Of a stretch of DNA of 64,000 bases, positions 8,405 through 17,483 are shown one piece after another. A program made the position numbers and the translations under genes. Origin of the DNA: Leptolyngbya sp. BC1307 (lineage in GTDB: Bacteria; Cyanobacteriota; Cyanobacteriia; Phormidesmidales; Phormidesmidaceae). Each line of letters begins with the position of its first letter. Positions within the stretch are counted from its first letter, which is position 1. The notes below the pieces were generated by a model. That model ran no database searches, was not told where the DNA came from, and worked only from the letters and a program-made list of their open reading frames with translations. The stretch spans positions 62,001 through 126,000 of the forward strand of contig NZ_NRTA01000003.1 in assembly GCF_002286735.1 (NCBI RefSeq). The letters run 5' to 3'.

Positions 8405-9664
8405 TTATTCCTGGTCCAGTAAGGTTTCGACCAGCCCGTAGAGACTTTCTTCACTTTCACTGGCCATTTGCCGATCTTTGAGATCGATCAGTCCCTGCGC
8501 CAGCTGAGCGGCGCGCTTTTTGTAAACGGTGTTGGCAGCGAGCAGATCGGTGAAGACCTCTTGCTCAACTTCTGTACGACTGGCTTCTTCAGAAATCGGT
8601 GAGGCGTAACCTGCTTCATCCACGTCATAACGCAGTAGAAAAATCAGCGCGTTGCATTGTTCTTGTAGCTGCTTTTGGAGCGATCGCGTATCTAGCTCTA
8701 GTCGGTCAAAGCCGACGGTGCCGGTGATCCGTAGCTCGACGATAGGCTGCTGTTCTGGGACGACTTCTTTGGATTTGATAGCTTTGGTGAGGAGGGCGAT
8801 CGCACCTGTCTCCACGGCCTCTATCGGATCTTGGCCGCGCATTTTTAGCTGTAGTCGATGAATGGGCCGCTGATGGTAGTCGGTCTTTAGCTCAGCGCGA
8901 ACGCCCGTACTATCAATCTCAACTAGATACGCGCCGCGCTCAAACTGGCTTTCTTCTACGTTGTTCGCTTCTAGCGAGCCGGGGTTAAAAATCCAGTTAT
9001 CTTCTGAGTAATTTTTGTGAATGTGACCCAGCGCTAAGTAGTCAATTCCTGCTTTTTTGAGCGGCAGCACTTCGCCGTAGCGCAACGCCCCCGAGTAGCG
9101 AGCAATCTGCCCTTCTAACCCATGATGAAAGAGCAAAATAGACGGCCCAGGGGCAGGTGGCAAATCGCCCAGCGCCTTTGCGATTTGCTCAATCGCCCGA
9201 GGCGCAGCCGCACCATACCAGTTAGAGCCTAATACGCGTACGCCGCAGGCGAGGTCAATATATCCGCCCTTCTGAGTCTCTTCGTCCCAATGGGCATAAA
9301 ATGGCTCACCGTCGCTGACGTTCCCCGGCTCCAGAAGTTTGAGCAGTCCCCAGTCTGACAGGTATCGCAGCCAGCTCGACTTAGTACCGTAGGGTGCGTT
9401 GTCGTGATTGCCCTCGATTGCCAGCACGGGAATATTCGCTTCCTGGAGAATTCGCAGACAAATTTGCGCCTGGTTGAGAATAGCGGGCTTAATATTGCGA
9501 TGCTCGAACAGATCGCCGCCAATAATGACAAAATCTACTGCCTCACCCACAGCGTATTTGGCAAACACGTCTTGCAGGGCGTAGAAAAAGTCCAGCGTGC
9601 GCTGCTTGCTGTCGTAGCGGTCAAAACCGAGGTGAATATCGGAGATATGCAGAAATTTTGGCAT
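8405..9664 (-). CDS. sbcD: SbcD/Mre11-type DNA repair exonuclease (metallophosphoesterase)
   Basis: A calcineurin-like phosphoesterase of the SbcD/Mre11 family, expected to process DNA ends and hairpins with an SbcC/Rad50 ATPase. All metal-binding motifs are present in order: DIHLG (9-13), GGDLFE (49-54), GNHD (85-88), FHHG (179-182) and GHIH (213-216). At 419 residues it has the normal length, with a capping domain in the C-terminal 150 residues. No sbcC lies next to it; the neighbours are an M48-type gene 150 bp downstream and ilvD 215 bp upstream. The family is certain. The symbol rests on domain similarity; a YhaO-like nuclease is the alternative. Confidence 0.88.
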   Translation of the reverse strand: MPKFLHISDIHLGFDRYDSKQRTLDFFYALQDVFAKYAVGEAVDFVIIGGDLFEHRNIKPAILNQAQICLRILQEANIPVLAIEGNHDNAPYGTKSSWLRYLSDWGLLKLLEPGNVSDGEPFYAHWDEETQKGGYIDLACGVRVLGSNWYGAAAPRAIEQIAKALGDLPPAPGPSILLFHHGLEGQIARYSGALRYGEVLPLKKAGIDYLALGHIHKNYSEDNWIFNPGSLEANNVEESQFERGAYLVEIDSTGVRAELKTDYHQRPIHRLQLKMRGQDPIEAVETGAIALLTKAIKSKEVVPEQQPIVELRITGTVGFDRLELDTRSLQKQLQEQCNALIFLLRYDVDEAGYASPISEEASRTEVEQEVFTDLLAANTVYKKRAAQLAQGLIDLKDRQMASESEESLYGLVETLLDQE

Positions 9665-9727
9665 GTCTCAATGTTAAAAAAGTGGCGAAGCAGCTCTTGT
9701 AGGATAGCCATCCTGGCTGTCCTCACC

Positions 9728-9755
9728 CCAGAGCGTTCATTCCAGAGCGTTCATT
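9728..9755. repeat. perfect 14-bp tandem duplication
   Basis: CCAGAGCGTTCATT occurs twice head to tail (9728-9741, 9742-9755), about 65 bp upstream of the nuclease start codon. Confidence 0.9.
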
Positions 9756-9878
9756 GTAGAACAGGCGAGCTGTAGCGTCTACGAGTACCCACCCATTTCA
9801 CAGGTCATCACCACAGAAGCTGTTCGGCAGCTAGGGGGCACCATCGCCGACACGCTATTTACTGAGAAGAGGGGGGCC

Positions 9879-11564
9879 CTAAAACAGGTCTTTATCAGTC
9901 ACTGCGCCCTGACTGCTCGAAGATACCAATTTGGCGTATTTTGCAAGTACCCCACGCTCATAGCGAGGCTTGGGCGGGCTCCACTGAGTTTTACGCTGGG
10001 CGAGTTCTGCGTCTGATACGTTCACTTGTAGCAGGAGCTTGTCGGCATCAATGGTGATAGTATCGCCTTCTTTGACGAGGGCGATCGCTCCCCCTACCGC
10101 CGCTTCCGGCGCAACATGGCCCACCACCATGCCATACGTCCCCCCGGAGAACCGCCCGTCGGTAATCAGCCCGACCGAGTCCCCTAGCCCAGCCCCGATG
10201 ATCGCCGAAGTGGGTGCGAGCATTTCGCGCATACCCGGCCCGCCTTTTGGCCCTTCGTAGCGCACGACAATCACGTCGCCCGTCTTGATTTTGTTCGCCA
10301 AAATCGCGTCCAGACAGTCTTCTTCCGATTCAAATACGCGGGCGGGGCCGGTGATGCTGCGGTTCTTAATGCCCGTGAGCTTAGAGACGCCGCCTTCAGG
10401 TGCGAGGTTGCCTTTGAGAATGCCGAGATGCCCTTGCGGATACATCGGTTTGTCAAACGGGCGAATGACATCCTGGTCGGCAGACGGCTGATCGGGTACG
10501 TCGGCCAGGACCTCGGCGATGGTTTGGCCGCTGATAGTAAGGGCCTCGCCGTGGAGCAGCCCTTCGTTCAGGAGCATTTTCATCACCTGCGGAATGCCGC
10601 CTGCTTGGTGTAAGTTGGTGGCAACGTAGCGGCCCGAGGGCTTCAGGTCACAGAAGACAGGGACTTTGTTGCGAATGGTCTCAAAGTCATCAATGGTCAG
10701 ATCGACGCCGATGGTGTGGGCGATCGCCAATAAATGCAGCACCGAATTCGTCGAGCCACCAACGGCCATAATTACTGCGATCGCGTTCTCAAACGCTTGG
10801 CGCGTGAGAATATCTTTGGGCAAAATCTGCTGACGAATGGCTTCTACCAGCGTGGAGGCAGACTTTTCTGTACTGACTGCCTTTTCCTCATCCTCAGCCG
10901 CCATGGTGGAAGATCTGGGCAAGCTTAGCCCCATAGCCTCAATCGCCGAAGACATCGTATTCGCTGTAAACATGCCGCCGCAAGAACCGACTCCCGGACA
11001 AGCGTGACGCTCGACTGCATCAAGCCTTTCCTTGTCAATTTTGCCGGCGCTGTACTGGCCGACGGCTTCAAAAGCACTGACCACTGTGAGATCTTCGCCG
11101 TCTAAATGTCCCGGCTTAATGGTGCCGCCATAGACGAAGACAGCGGGGATATTCATGCGGGCGATCGCCATCACCGCTCCCGGCATATTTTTATCGCAGC
11201 CGCCAATTGCCAGCACGCCGTCCATGCTCTGTCCGGTGCAGGCCGTCTCAATCGAATCGGCAATCACTTCGCGTGAGACCAGGGAATATTTCATGCCCTC
11301 AGTGCCCATCGAAATGCCGTCGCTGATGGTGATCGTGCCAAACATCTGCGGCATGGCCCCGGATTCGCGTAGGGCCGCTTCTCCGCGAAGTGCCAGCGTA
11401 TTAATGCCCATGTTGCAGGGCGTAATGGTGCTGTAGCCGTTGGCTAGCCCGACGATCGGCTTATTGAAATCGCCATCTTGAAACCCTACCGCCCTCAGCA
11501 TCGCTCGGTTGGGAGCCCGCTGCACACCCTGGGTGACTACCTGACTGTTGCGATTCTCTGGCAT
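9879..11564 (-). CDS. ilvD: dihydroxy-acid dehydratase
   Basis: Dehydrates 2,3-dihydroxy-isovalerate and its isoleucine-pathway homologue to the 2-keto acids in branched-chain amino-acid synthesis; a cytoplasmic iron-sulfur enzyme. With the start at 11564 it has 561 residues, the usual length. Cluster-binding cysteines are visible in [13 protein letters not shown] and CPGVGSCGG. The frame is open 25 codons further upstream, but that part is a lysine/tryptophan-rich direct duplication encoded by a 21-bp tandem repeat and is unlike any family N-terminus, so the later ATG was taken. It follows a DUF1400 hydrolase gene on the same strand after a gap of about 130 bp. Confidence 0.97.
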   Translation of the reverse strand: MPENRNSQVVTQGVQRAPNRAMLRAVGFQDGDFNKPIVGLANGYSTITPCNMGINTLALRGEAALRESGAMPQMFGTITISDGISMGTEGMKYSLVSREVIADSIETACTGQSMDGVLAIGGCDKNMPGAVMAIARMNIPAVFVYGGTIKPGHLDGEDLTVVSAFEAVGQYSAGKIDKERLDAVERHACPGVGSCGGMFTANTMSSAIEAMGLSLPRSSTMAAEDEEKAVSTEKSASTLVEAIRQQILPKDILTRQAFENAIAVIMAVGGSTNSVLHLLAIAHTIGVDLTIDDFETIRNKVPVFCDLKPSGRYVATNLHQAGGIPQVMKMLLNEGLLHGEALTISGQTIAEVLADVPDQPSADQDVIRPFDKPMYPQGHLGILKGNLAPEGGVSKLTGIKNRSITGPARVFESEEDCLDAILANKIKTGDVIVVRYEGPKGGPGMREMLAPTSAIIGAGLGDSVGLITDGRFSGGTYGMVVGHVAPEAAVGGAIALVKEGDTITIDADKLLLQVNVSDAELAQRKTQWSPPKPRYERGVLAKYAKLVSSSSQGAVTDKDLF

Positions 11565-11588
11565 GCGGGGCTTCTCCTGAGTTGAGTG

Positions 11589-11630
11589 CTTCCAAGGCTT
11601 AGCTTCTGACTTCCAAGGCTTAGTTTCTGA
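11589..11630. repeat. 21-bp tandem duplication upstream of ilvD
   Basis: Two 21-bp units start at 11589 and 11610 and differ at one position. They lie just upstream of the chosen ilvD start. Because 21 is a multiple of three, the frame stays open and reads as a repeated KPWK-containing heptapeptide if the upstream ATG is used. Confidence 0.9.
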
Positions 11631-11693
11631 GCTTATCATTGCGCCATAGTTTTCGCCTGTAACAATGTCGCCAATCTACCGGCCTACCGTCAG

Positions 11694-13580
11694 CTACCGA
11701 CCAATCATGACTGGCAGAGACAAGCGCAGCACAGTGACCACCTGGCTAACCTGCAAGTGAACGGCGATCGCCTTTTGCCACTGCTGACGACTCTCCAACG
11801 CGTTGAGATAGCCCAGAGCAGCCAGTCTGCTGACCAGGGAAGGTGAAAGCGTATCGGCTGTCAGTCGAGCCATGATCTTCAGCCAGCTTTGCACGCTGGC
11901 GGGCAGCGCCTCTGCCAATCGCAGCGGCAGTGTCGGCGTCGAAAAAGACTGCACGTAGGCCGCACTTAAGAAAGGACGATATTGCTCAGCCTCAGGCGAT
12001 CGCTGCAAAGCAAAGCTTAGAGAAACCCCTTTTAGTAGCTGTCGTAGATTGGCCGTCTCATCGCCCCGTAGCTCAGCAATAAAGGGCAGCTCAGTCAGCG
12101 CCTGATTGATATTACTCGGATCGCCTACGCTCAGGTGAGTACCGCCAATTACAGCCAGCAGATATTTAGGACCAGAGAGCTGCTCAAACGGTACCAGCTG
12201 CTGATTGAGCGGGGGGGTAACGCTATCTTGAGTGCCGGTCAAAATCAGGGTGGGCACCGTGACTGCCGACAGACCCGCTTCGCCAAACAGCTTGCCCACC
12301 AGCGGATTCATCGCCATCACCTGCTTGATCCGGTCGTCGCTGAGGTCGGCTACCTGCTCTGGCAAATCCACCGCCGCGCACTGCAACCAGTCTGCCGGAG
12401 AAACGCCCAGCGGCTGAATATCCTGACAAAAGCTTTGGAGCGATCGCACATCTAAAGTCGCCCCGGCTAAAGCCAGCCCGGTGTAACCACCCAGAGAATG
12501 GCCGATGAGCGTGACATCTTCAGTATTAAAAACGCCGCCATAGAAAAAGCTGCGCTGATCGAGCTGCGCTAGCTGGTCTAGCACAAAGCTGACATCCCGA
12601 GGCCGGTCCAAAAACTCTGTTGCAGGCAGCAGCCGACTCGGCGACTCAGCAAGCTCTGGATCAACTGGCAGGTTAAGCAGCGCCTGCACATTGCTGCCCG
12701 GATGCTCCACTGACACCACTGTGAGACCGTGAGAAGCCAGGTGCTGAGCAAGATAGTCTAAAAAATAGCGATCTGCGCCGAAGCCGTGAGAGAGCACGAC
12801 CAGCGGCCCTCGCGGATTTCTGGTCCAGTGCACCTCCACCGGAATCACCCGCTGGCGATCTACGTCACGAAAAGACAGCGTGCGCTGAAGGACGCGGTTG
12901 TTTTGGCCTTGAGCAGTCGGGTCAAGATCACTCGGCGGTAGGGTAGAGAGTGAGGTCGGCTCTACCTTTAGCTCCTGCTCCAGTACGCCGCTAAGAGACC
13001 GGCTCTCCAGGTTAGACAAGTTGAGCTGAGAGGCCAGAGCGATCGCCGCGCTCAAGTCTATTTCTAACGTCTCTTGCGGCACCGCTCGCAAAATGTCCAA
13101 AAGGCTAAGGCCATCTGCCTGACTAGCCGCTAGCCGAATCGCGGCCTGCAGCTGAGGAATCGTTAAATTGGGGGCAATTCGCGCCAGCGCGTTGGTAAAA
13201 ATCTCGCCGTTCGCTGAAGCCAGTACGTCTTCGATCATGCGATCGCTCATCTGCGGGTCGAGTTCTAACCGCTGCTGCAGGGCAAGCTGCACCTGCGGCG
13301 ACAAAAACCGCTGATACAGCCGCAAACTCGGCGACACCTCACCAGTTTGGGCAAATGTTTCCAAATCGCGCAGGGCGATCACCTGACGCAGCGGCCCCAC
13401 CTTAATCACTAAGCGCTCAGCCGCCCAGCCGGGAGACGCCACTAGCGCTGCCAGCCCGATGCTGAGGCCAGCCGCTCTCAAGCCAGCCCAGCTCAAAGGC
13501 CCAGCCCTGAAAGACCACACACGGCGAGTACCGCACAACACACCGAACGCTTCGCTTAAAGGCATAAACACAACTAGCAA
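11694..13580 (-). CDS. DUF1400 alpha/beta hydrolase
   Basis: A 628-residue secreted or periplasmic hydrolase. An N-terminal hydrophobic segment (about 26-52, ending in an Ala-rich cleavage-like site) is followed by a DUF1400 domain (about 53-205), which is largely found in cyanobacteria. The alpha/beta-hydrolase core covers 240-520: LSHGFG near 264 forms the oxyanion region and GHSLGG places the nucleophile at Ser362; GGTH near the end of the core supplies the likely catalytic His. The second Met (residue 6) is an alternative start. Related proteins are annotated as putative lipases or platelet-activating-factor acetylhydrolase-like enzymes; the substrate is not known. Confidence 0.85.
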   Translation of the reverse strand: MLVVFMPLSEAFGVLCGTRRVWSFRAGPLSWAGLRAAGLSIGLAALVASPGWAAERLVIKVGPLRQVIALRDLETFAQTGEVSPSLRLYQRFLSPQVQLALQQRLELDPQMSDRMIEDVLASANGEIFTNALARIAPNLTIPQLQAAIRLAASQADGLSLLDILRAVPQETLEIDLSAAIALASQLNLSNLESRSLSGVLEQELKVEPTSLSTLPPSDLDPTAQGQNNRVLQRTLSFRDVDRQRVIPVEVHWTRNPRGPLVVLSHGFGADRYFLDYLAQHLASHGLTVVSVEHPGSNVQALLNLPVDPELAESPSRLLPATEFLDRPRDVSFVLDQLAQLDQRSFFYGGVFNTEDVTLIGHSLGGYTGLALAGATLDVRSLQSFCQDIQPLGVSPADWLQCAAVDLPEQVADLSDDRIKQVMAMNPLVGKLFGEAGLSAVTVPTLILTGTQDSVTPPLNQQLVPFEQLSGPKYLLAVIGGTHLSVGDPSNINQALTELPFIAELRGDETANLRQLLKGVSLSFALQRSPEAEQYRPFLSAAYVQSFSTPTLPLRLAEALPASVQSWLKIMARLTADTLSPSLVSRLAALGYLNALESRQQWQKAIAVHLQVSQVVTVLRLSLPVMIGR

Positions 13581-14100
13581 AAATCATCAGCAGAGCAGCT
13601 TCCTGTAGGTGATCACCGCAGATGCCGTATCGGTGATGAGACCCCGTATGACGATAGGGGGGCACGCCGGGCACTTACAAAGCACGCACAAAAAAGACTT
13701 GATGATAATATCTTACCCACTCCTTCACAGGTATCGGAGTAGCGCTCGCGTTTTTCTACCCTGCTGCTGAGTTATTTGCAGGCAAAAGGTGTCACAAGAA
13801 TGAGAGGTGGTCACAGGTTCTATCTAGGGTCTATCTGTTAGATTTCTCAATATTTTGCGCCTGAGTCACATCTGTCAGAGGCTATAGAGGAGACCCTTTA
13901 AGCTTTACTAGCTATTTTTGGCAGCGTCAAAATGACGCCAACCGGGGCAAGCTAACAAGCGATCGCGCCTGCCTGCAGCGCGAGATGAAGCCAATCGTTT
14001 AAAATCAAAACCTGTGAAATTAAAGCTTAATGTCAGCAGGCTTTGACAGCCCGCAACCTTCTCACACCTTCGCTATAGCATCCAAACTCCGGAGTATTTT
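13581..14100. other. 520 bp divergent non-coding region
   Basis: This is the shared promoter region of the DUF1400 hydrolase (leftward) and a small conserved protein (rightward). A TTGATG...AATATC-like stretch at 13700-13715 and AT-rich DNA at 13990-14030 are candidate promoter elements, but none is convincing. One HIP1 octamer lies near 13962. No gene or stable hairpin was seen. Confidence 0.4.
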
Positions 14101-14352
14101 ATGACTGATGACGAAAGAAAGCAGCTAGACGAGTTCTTGACGCCTCGCAGCAAATACCAGGGGGAATTTTCGCCCCAGAATCTAGCCTTCAACGCCAATT
14201 TGCAGGAGTTTGCGCAGCGGGTATCGCTCATCTGCGGGCTTGAGACCGGCGGAAAAATTAGCAGCGCTCAAGCCTATGACGATATTAAAAAGCTTTGGAA
14301 AGAGGTCAAAGCATCCAAGAAAAACCTACTGAATAAAGACCAGGAGAGCTAG
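14101..14352 (+). CDS. small conserved cyanobacterial protein (DUF7219-like)
   Basis: An 83-residue soluble protein, mostly helical, with the pattern FL.PRS.Y.GEF.P.NLAFNANLQEFAQRV followed by a lysine-rich helical tail. I recognise this as a short conserved cyanobacterial family, probably the one catalogued as DUF7219; no function is known to me. GGAG lies 7 bp before the ATG. It is convergent with wecB, with only 8 bp between the stop codons. Confidence 0.8.
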   Translation: MTDDERKQLDEFLTPRSKYQGEFSPQNLAFNANLQEFAQRVSLICGLETGGKISSAQAYDDIKKLWKEVKASKKNLLNKDQES

Positions 14353-14360
14353 CCGAGGGG

Positions 14361-15512
14361 CTACTCACTGTCGCTCGGCTCGTGAGTAAAGTAAGCAGTG
14401 ACAATTTTGGCAATTCGCTCAGCAGCATGACCGTCACCAAAGGGATTGACGGCCTTAGCCATGGCGGCATAGGCGTCTGCATCAGCCAACAGTTCTGAAG
14501 CGGCCGCAACGACGGTAGCCGGATGAGTACCCACTAATTTGGCGGTGCCAGCGGCGATCGCCTCGGGTCTTTCAGTGGTCTCTCTCAGCACCAGCACCGG
14601 CTTACCCAGGCCAGGCGCTTCTTCTTGCAGTCCGCCCGAATCAGTCAGCAGCAGGGTGCAGCGCTTCATTGCCCCCACCAGCTGAGCATAGTCGAGTGGC
14701 TCTACTAGAAACGCTCGGGGATGGCCGTCTAGAGCGGCCTTGAGCGGATCGCGCACGGTAGGATTGCGGTGCAAAGGCAGCAGCAGCGCGGTATCCGGAA
14801 AGCGGTCGAGAATCTCCAGAAAGCTATCGGCAATGTCTTTGAGCGGAGTGCCCCAGTTTTCCCGGCGATGCACGGTTGAGAGAATGACGCGCTGCTTTTC
14901 CCAGTCGAGCCCTGGCACCTCACAGACCGGAGATTTTCCGGCCACAGTCAGCAGCGCGTCAATCACGGTATTGCCCGTTTGGTGAATGCCAGTAGAAACG
15001 CCAGAAGCCTTGAGATTATTTACTGAGGTGGCAGTCGGGGCAAAATGCAGGGTGGCGATCTGCGAAACCAGCCTGCGGTTGGCCTCTTCTGGAAAAGGGT
15101 TCAAAAGATTATCAGTGCGCAGGCCCGCTTCGACATGGCCAACCGGAATTTTTTGATAAAAGGCAGCTAGGGCAGCGGCAAAAGCAGTCGTCGTATCGCC
15201 CTGAGAAATCACCATAGCCGGCTGCATTTGGGTGAAGAGACGCTCTAGCCCTTTTAAGCTACGACAAGTGATGTCGCTGAGGGTTTGCTGAGGCTGCATG
15301 ATATCTAGATTGTGATCGGCCTGCAGGTCAAACAGGGACATGACCTGTGCCACCATCTCCCGGTGCTGACCGGTAAGTACGACCTGTGTATCAAACTGAG
15401 GCAGTTGCTGAAAGGTCTGGATAACGGGGGCGAGCTTAATCGCTTCAGGGCGAGTACCCAGGGTGATGCAGATGCGAATAGGAGCGCCAGAAGCGCGAGA
15501 AGACTCAACCAT
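14361..15512 (-). CDS. wecB: UDP-N-acetylglucosamine 2-epimerase (non-hydrolysing)
   Basis: Interconverts UDP-GlcNAc and UDP-ManNAc for surface polysaccharide synthesis. The 383 residues match the family. The N-terminal GTRPEAIKLAP, the QHREM stretch, GDTTTAFA, the HVEAGLRT segment and the EEAPGLGKPVLVLRETTERPEA region near residues 285-305 are all characteristic of the WecB/MnaA group. Its natural partner, a WecA-type transferase, is elsewhere in this window (74-1138), not in the same operon. It is divergent from the CRR6 gene. Confidence 0.96.
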   Translation of the reverse strand: MVESSRASGAPIRICITLGTRPEAIKLAPVIQTFQQLPQFDTQVVLTGQHREMVAQVMSLFDLQADHNLDIMQPQQTLSDITCRSLKGLERLFTQMQPAMVISQGDTTTAFAAALAAFYQKIPVGHVEAGLRTDNLLNPFPEEANRRLVSQIATLHFAPTATSVNNLKASGVSTGIHQTGNTVIDALLTVAGKSPVCEVPGLDWEKQRVILSTVHRRENWGTPLKDIADSFLEILDRFPDTALLLPLHRNPTVRDPLKAALDGHPRAFLVEPLDYAQLVGAMKRCTLLLTDSGGLQEEAPGLGKPVLVLRETTERPEAIAAGTAKLVGTHPATVVAAASELLADADAYAAMAKAVNPFGDGHAAERIAKIVTAYFTHEPSDSE

Positions 15513-15709
15513 GAGCGATCGCCTCAGTGAAATGCTGCAAACAGTAAACCGTGAAGAACCAGCAGAATAACGCGAACCGGTTCCTAACGAACAGATCTCC
15601 TACAACCGGCAGGGCAAACCAGCTCGTCCATAGCGACGCTAAAGCGTTCCTTTGATAGCATAAAACCCCTTCCCATTCCCCTTTTTCCTTTTCCCTCTCA
15701 CCTTGCCTT

Positions 15710-16207
15710 ATGAAACATGCGATCGCTCTCACCGCCACCCACTGCCAATCTCTCGACCTGACCCTCGCCCAGCAGGTAATTGACCCCGTTCTAATGCACC
15801 ACCAAACGGACGCCAAACCGGGACAGGGACTTGGCAACCCCGATCTAACCTTTAGCTTCGCTATCGACTTTCCGCAGGAAGCAGGCGATCCGCGTGAGCT
15901 GTCAGAGATTCCAGAAGTGCGCCTATGGTTTATCCGGTTAGACGCCCATTACCCCTGGCTACCGCTTTACCTCGACTGGGAATCTGGCGAACTCAGCCGC
16001 TATACCGCCATGCTCGTACCCCACCAGTTCAGCCCGGTTGACGGCATTCGCTACAACCCTGAGGCGCTAGAGATTTTTGTCATGAGCAAAGTTTTTAGCC
16101 TGGATGGATGGCTCAAGCAGCAGGGCATCGACGGTCGCTCCCGGCTCAAGTTTATGACCCAAATGCTGGGCTATGAGCTAGACGATGCTTTGTTTAATCT
16201 GTTGTAA
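15710..16207 (+). CDS. CRR6-family NDH-1 subunit NdhI maturation factor
   Basis: A 165-residue soluble protein of the CRR6 (formerly DUF1817) family. In plants CRR6 is needed to assemble NdhI into the peripheral arm of the photosynthetic NDH-1 complex; cyanobacterial members are thought to do the same. Supporting features are the length, the tryptophan- and tyrosine-rich middle (residues 62-90, LWFIRLDAHYPWLPLYLDW), and the C-terminal segment ending MLGYELDDALF. It opens a plus-strand run of eight genes that reaches proB at 22.8 kb. A pyrimidine-rich tract lies just upstream of the ATG. Confidence 0.9.
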   Translation: MKHAIALTATHCQSLDLTLAQQVIDPVLMHHQTDAKPGQGLGNPDLTFSFAIDFPQEAGDPRELSEIPEVRLWFIRLDAHYPWLPLYLDWESGELSRYTAMLVPHQFSPVDGIRYNPEALEIFVMSKVFSLDGWLKQQGIDGRSRLKFMTQMLGYELDDALFNLL

Positions 16208-16274
16208 GGTGACCTTTACCCCCTACAATCTGGGGCGTAAGCACTCAGGTTTTATCAGAAAGTAGAGTATCAGC

Positions 16275-17483
16275 ATGGCGGCCATTGGAGAGATTATCGG
16301 CGGATTCATCGGGCTGCTCATCCTGGCCGGCATTGTCGCCTATCTGCTGATTGAGTGGCAGTATCGTCAGCGCCCTGGCAACGACCTGGAGCTGACCGCC
16401 AGCGAGTGGAATTTGGATACCTATGAACCTGAGCACTACGCGATTTCTCTCGATACGGTCTTTACCAACCGCACCCGCAGCCTGGAAATTTTTATTCCAG
16501 AAGTCAGCGTTGAGTACGAGCTACTCTCTGGCAGTAGCTTAGAGGGCATCACCGTTAAGACCGAACTGGTTCCCCAGCACGAAGACTTTCCGGCCCGGCC
16601 CGATAATTACTGGTTTGCTTACATTGTCAAAGTGGGCAAAGCGACCAAAGCCCAGCTCAAAGTAGACATCACCGGAGCCGACCTCACCCGGCTCAAATCG
16701 CTCTGGCTAAAGGTGCATTACATCACCTATGGCCCCGAGGGGCGAATTCCTAAGACCGGTCACTTTATCGTGCCGCTCAAATTTCCTAAGCCCGAGGCAG
16801 CGACCCAGTGGCGCGAAAGCAGCGTCGCCAAAATTCTACCGATACCCACTCATCTGCTCACCCCGCTTGACAGCCCCATCGAAATTGTCAAGCACTACGT
16901 CAAGCCCTGCGCGCTGCCTGGCGATATTGTCACTATTGGCGAAACACCCGTGGCGATTATGCAGGGGCGGTTGCGTCACCCGACGACAGTCAAACCGGGC
17001 TGGCTCGCTAAGCGACTGTGCTACTACTTTATGCCGACTTCTAGCCTGGCAACAGCCTGCGGAATGCAAACGCTGATCGATGTCTCTGGGCCGTGGCAGG
17101 TGGCGATCGCTTTTATCATTGGAGCGATCGCCAAAGTCGCCGGCAAACCCGGCATGTTCTATCAGCTAGCCGGAGAGCAAGCCCGCCTGATTGACGATGT
17201 CACCGGCACCCTACCGCCCTTCGATCAGTTTATTGTGCTCGGGCCCCAGCACTCACAGCAGCTAGTTGACCAAATTTACCGAGAAACCGGCCTGAAAGCG
17301 GCCATTGTCGATGTCAACGATTTAAAAGCGGTTAAAATATTAGCAGCGACTGCCAATACCGACCAGCAACTGCTCATTCAGGCGCTGATCGATAACCCCG
17401 CAGGCAACGCCGATGAGCAGACCCCCGTTGTCCTCATTCGCCCTGCGCAGCCCGCACCCTCACCGCCGACGGAGCCCTCATGA
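16275..17483 (+). CDS. CofE-like (F420-0:gamma-glutamyl ligase domain) membrane-anchored protein
   Basis: A 402-residue protein with one N-terminal membrane helix (about 8-27), a beta-rich domain (about 35-175), then a domain resembling the F420-0:gamma-glutamyl ligase CofE (about 190-385). The signature region includes TPLDSPIEIVKHYVKP, the LPGDIVTIGE turn and the DVTGTLPP segment. Cyanobacteria do not generally run the methanogen F420 pathway, so the real acceptor is unclear; an amide-ligase reaction on another substrate is an inference. The stop overlaps the next gene by 4 bp, which suggests translational coupling. Confidence 0.75.
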   Translation: MAAIGEIIGGFIGLLILAGIVAYLLIEWQYRQRPGNDLELTASEWNLDTYEPEHYAISLDTVFTNRTRSLEIFIPEVSVEYELLSGSSLEGITVKTELVPQHEDFPARPDNYWFAYIVKVGKATKAQLKVDITGADLTRLKSLWLKVHYITYGPEGRIPKTGHFIVPLKFPKPEAATQWRESSVAKILPIPTHLLTPLDSPIEIVKHYVKPCALPGDIVTIGETPVAIMQGRLRHPTTVKPGWLAKRLCYYFMPTSSLATACGMQTLIDVSGPWQVAIAFIIGAIAKVAGKPGMFYQLAGEQARLIDDVTGTLPPFDQFIVLGPQHSQQLVDQIYRETGLKAAIVDVNDLKAVKILAATANTDQQLLIQALIDNPAGNADEQTPVVLIRPAQPAPSPPTEPS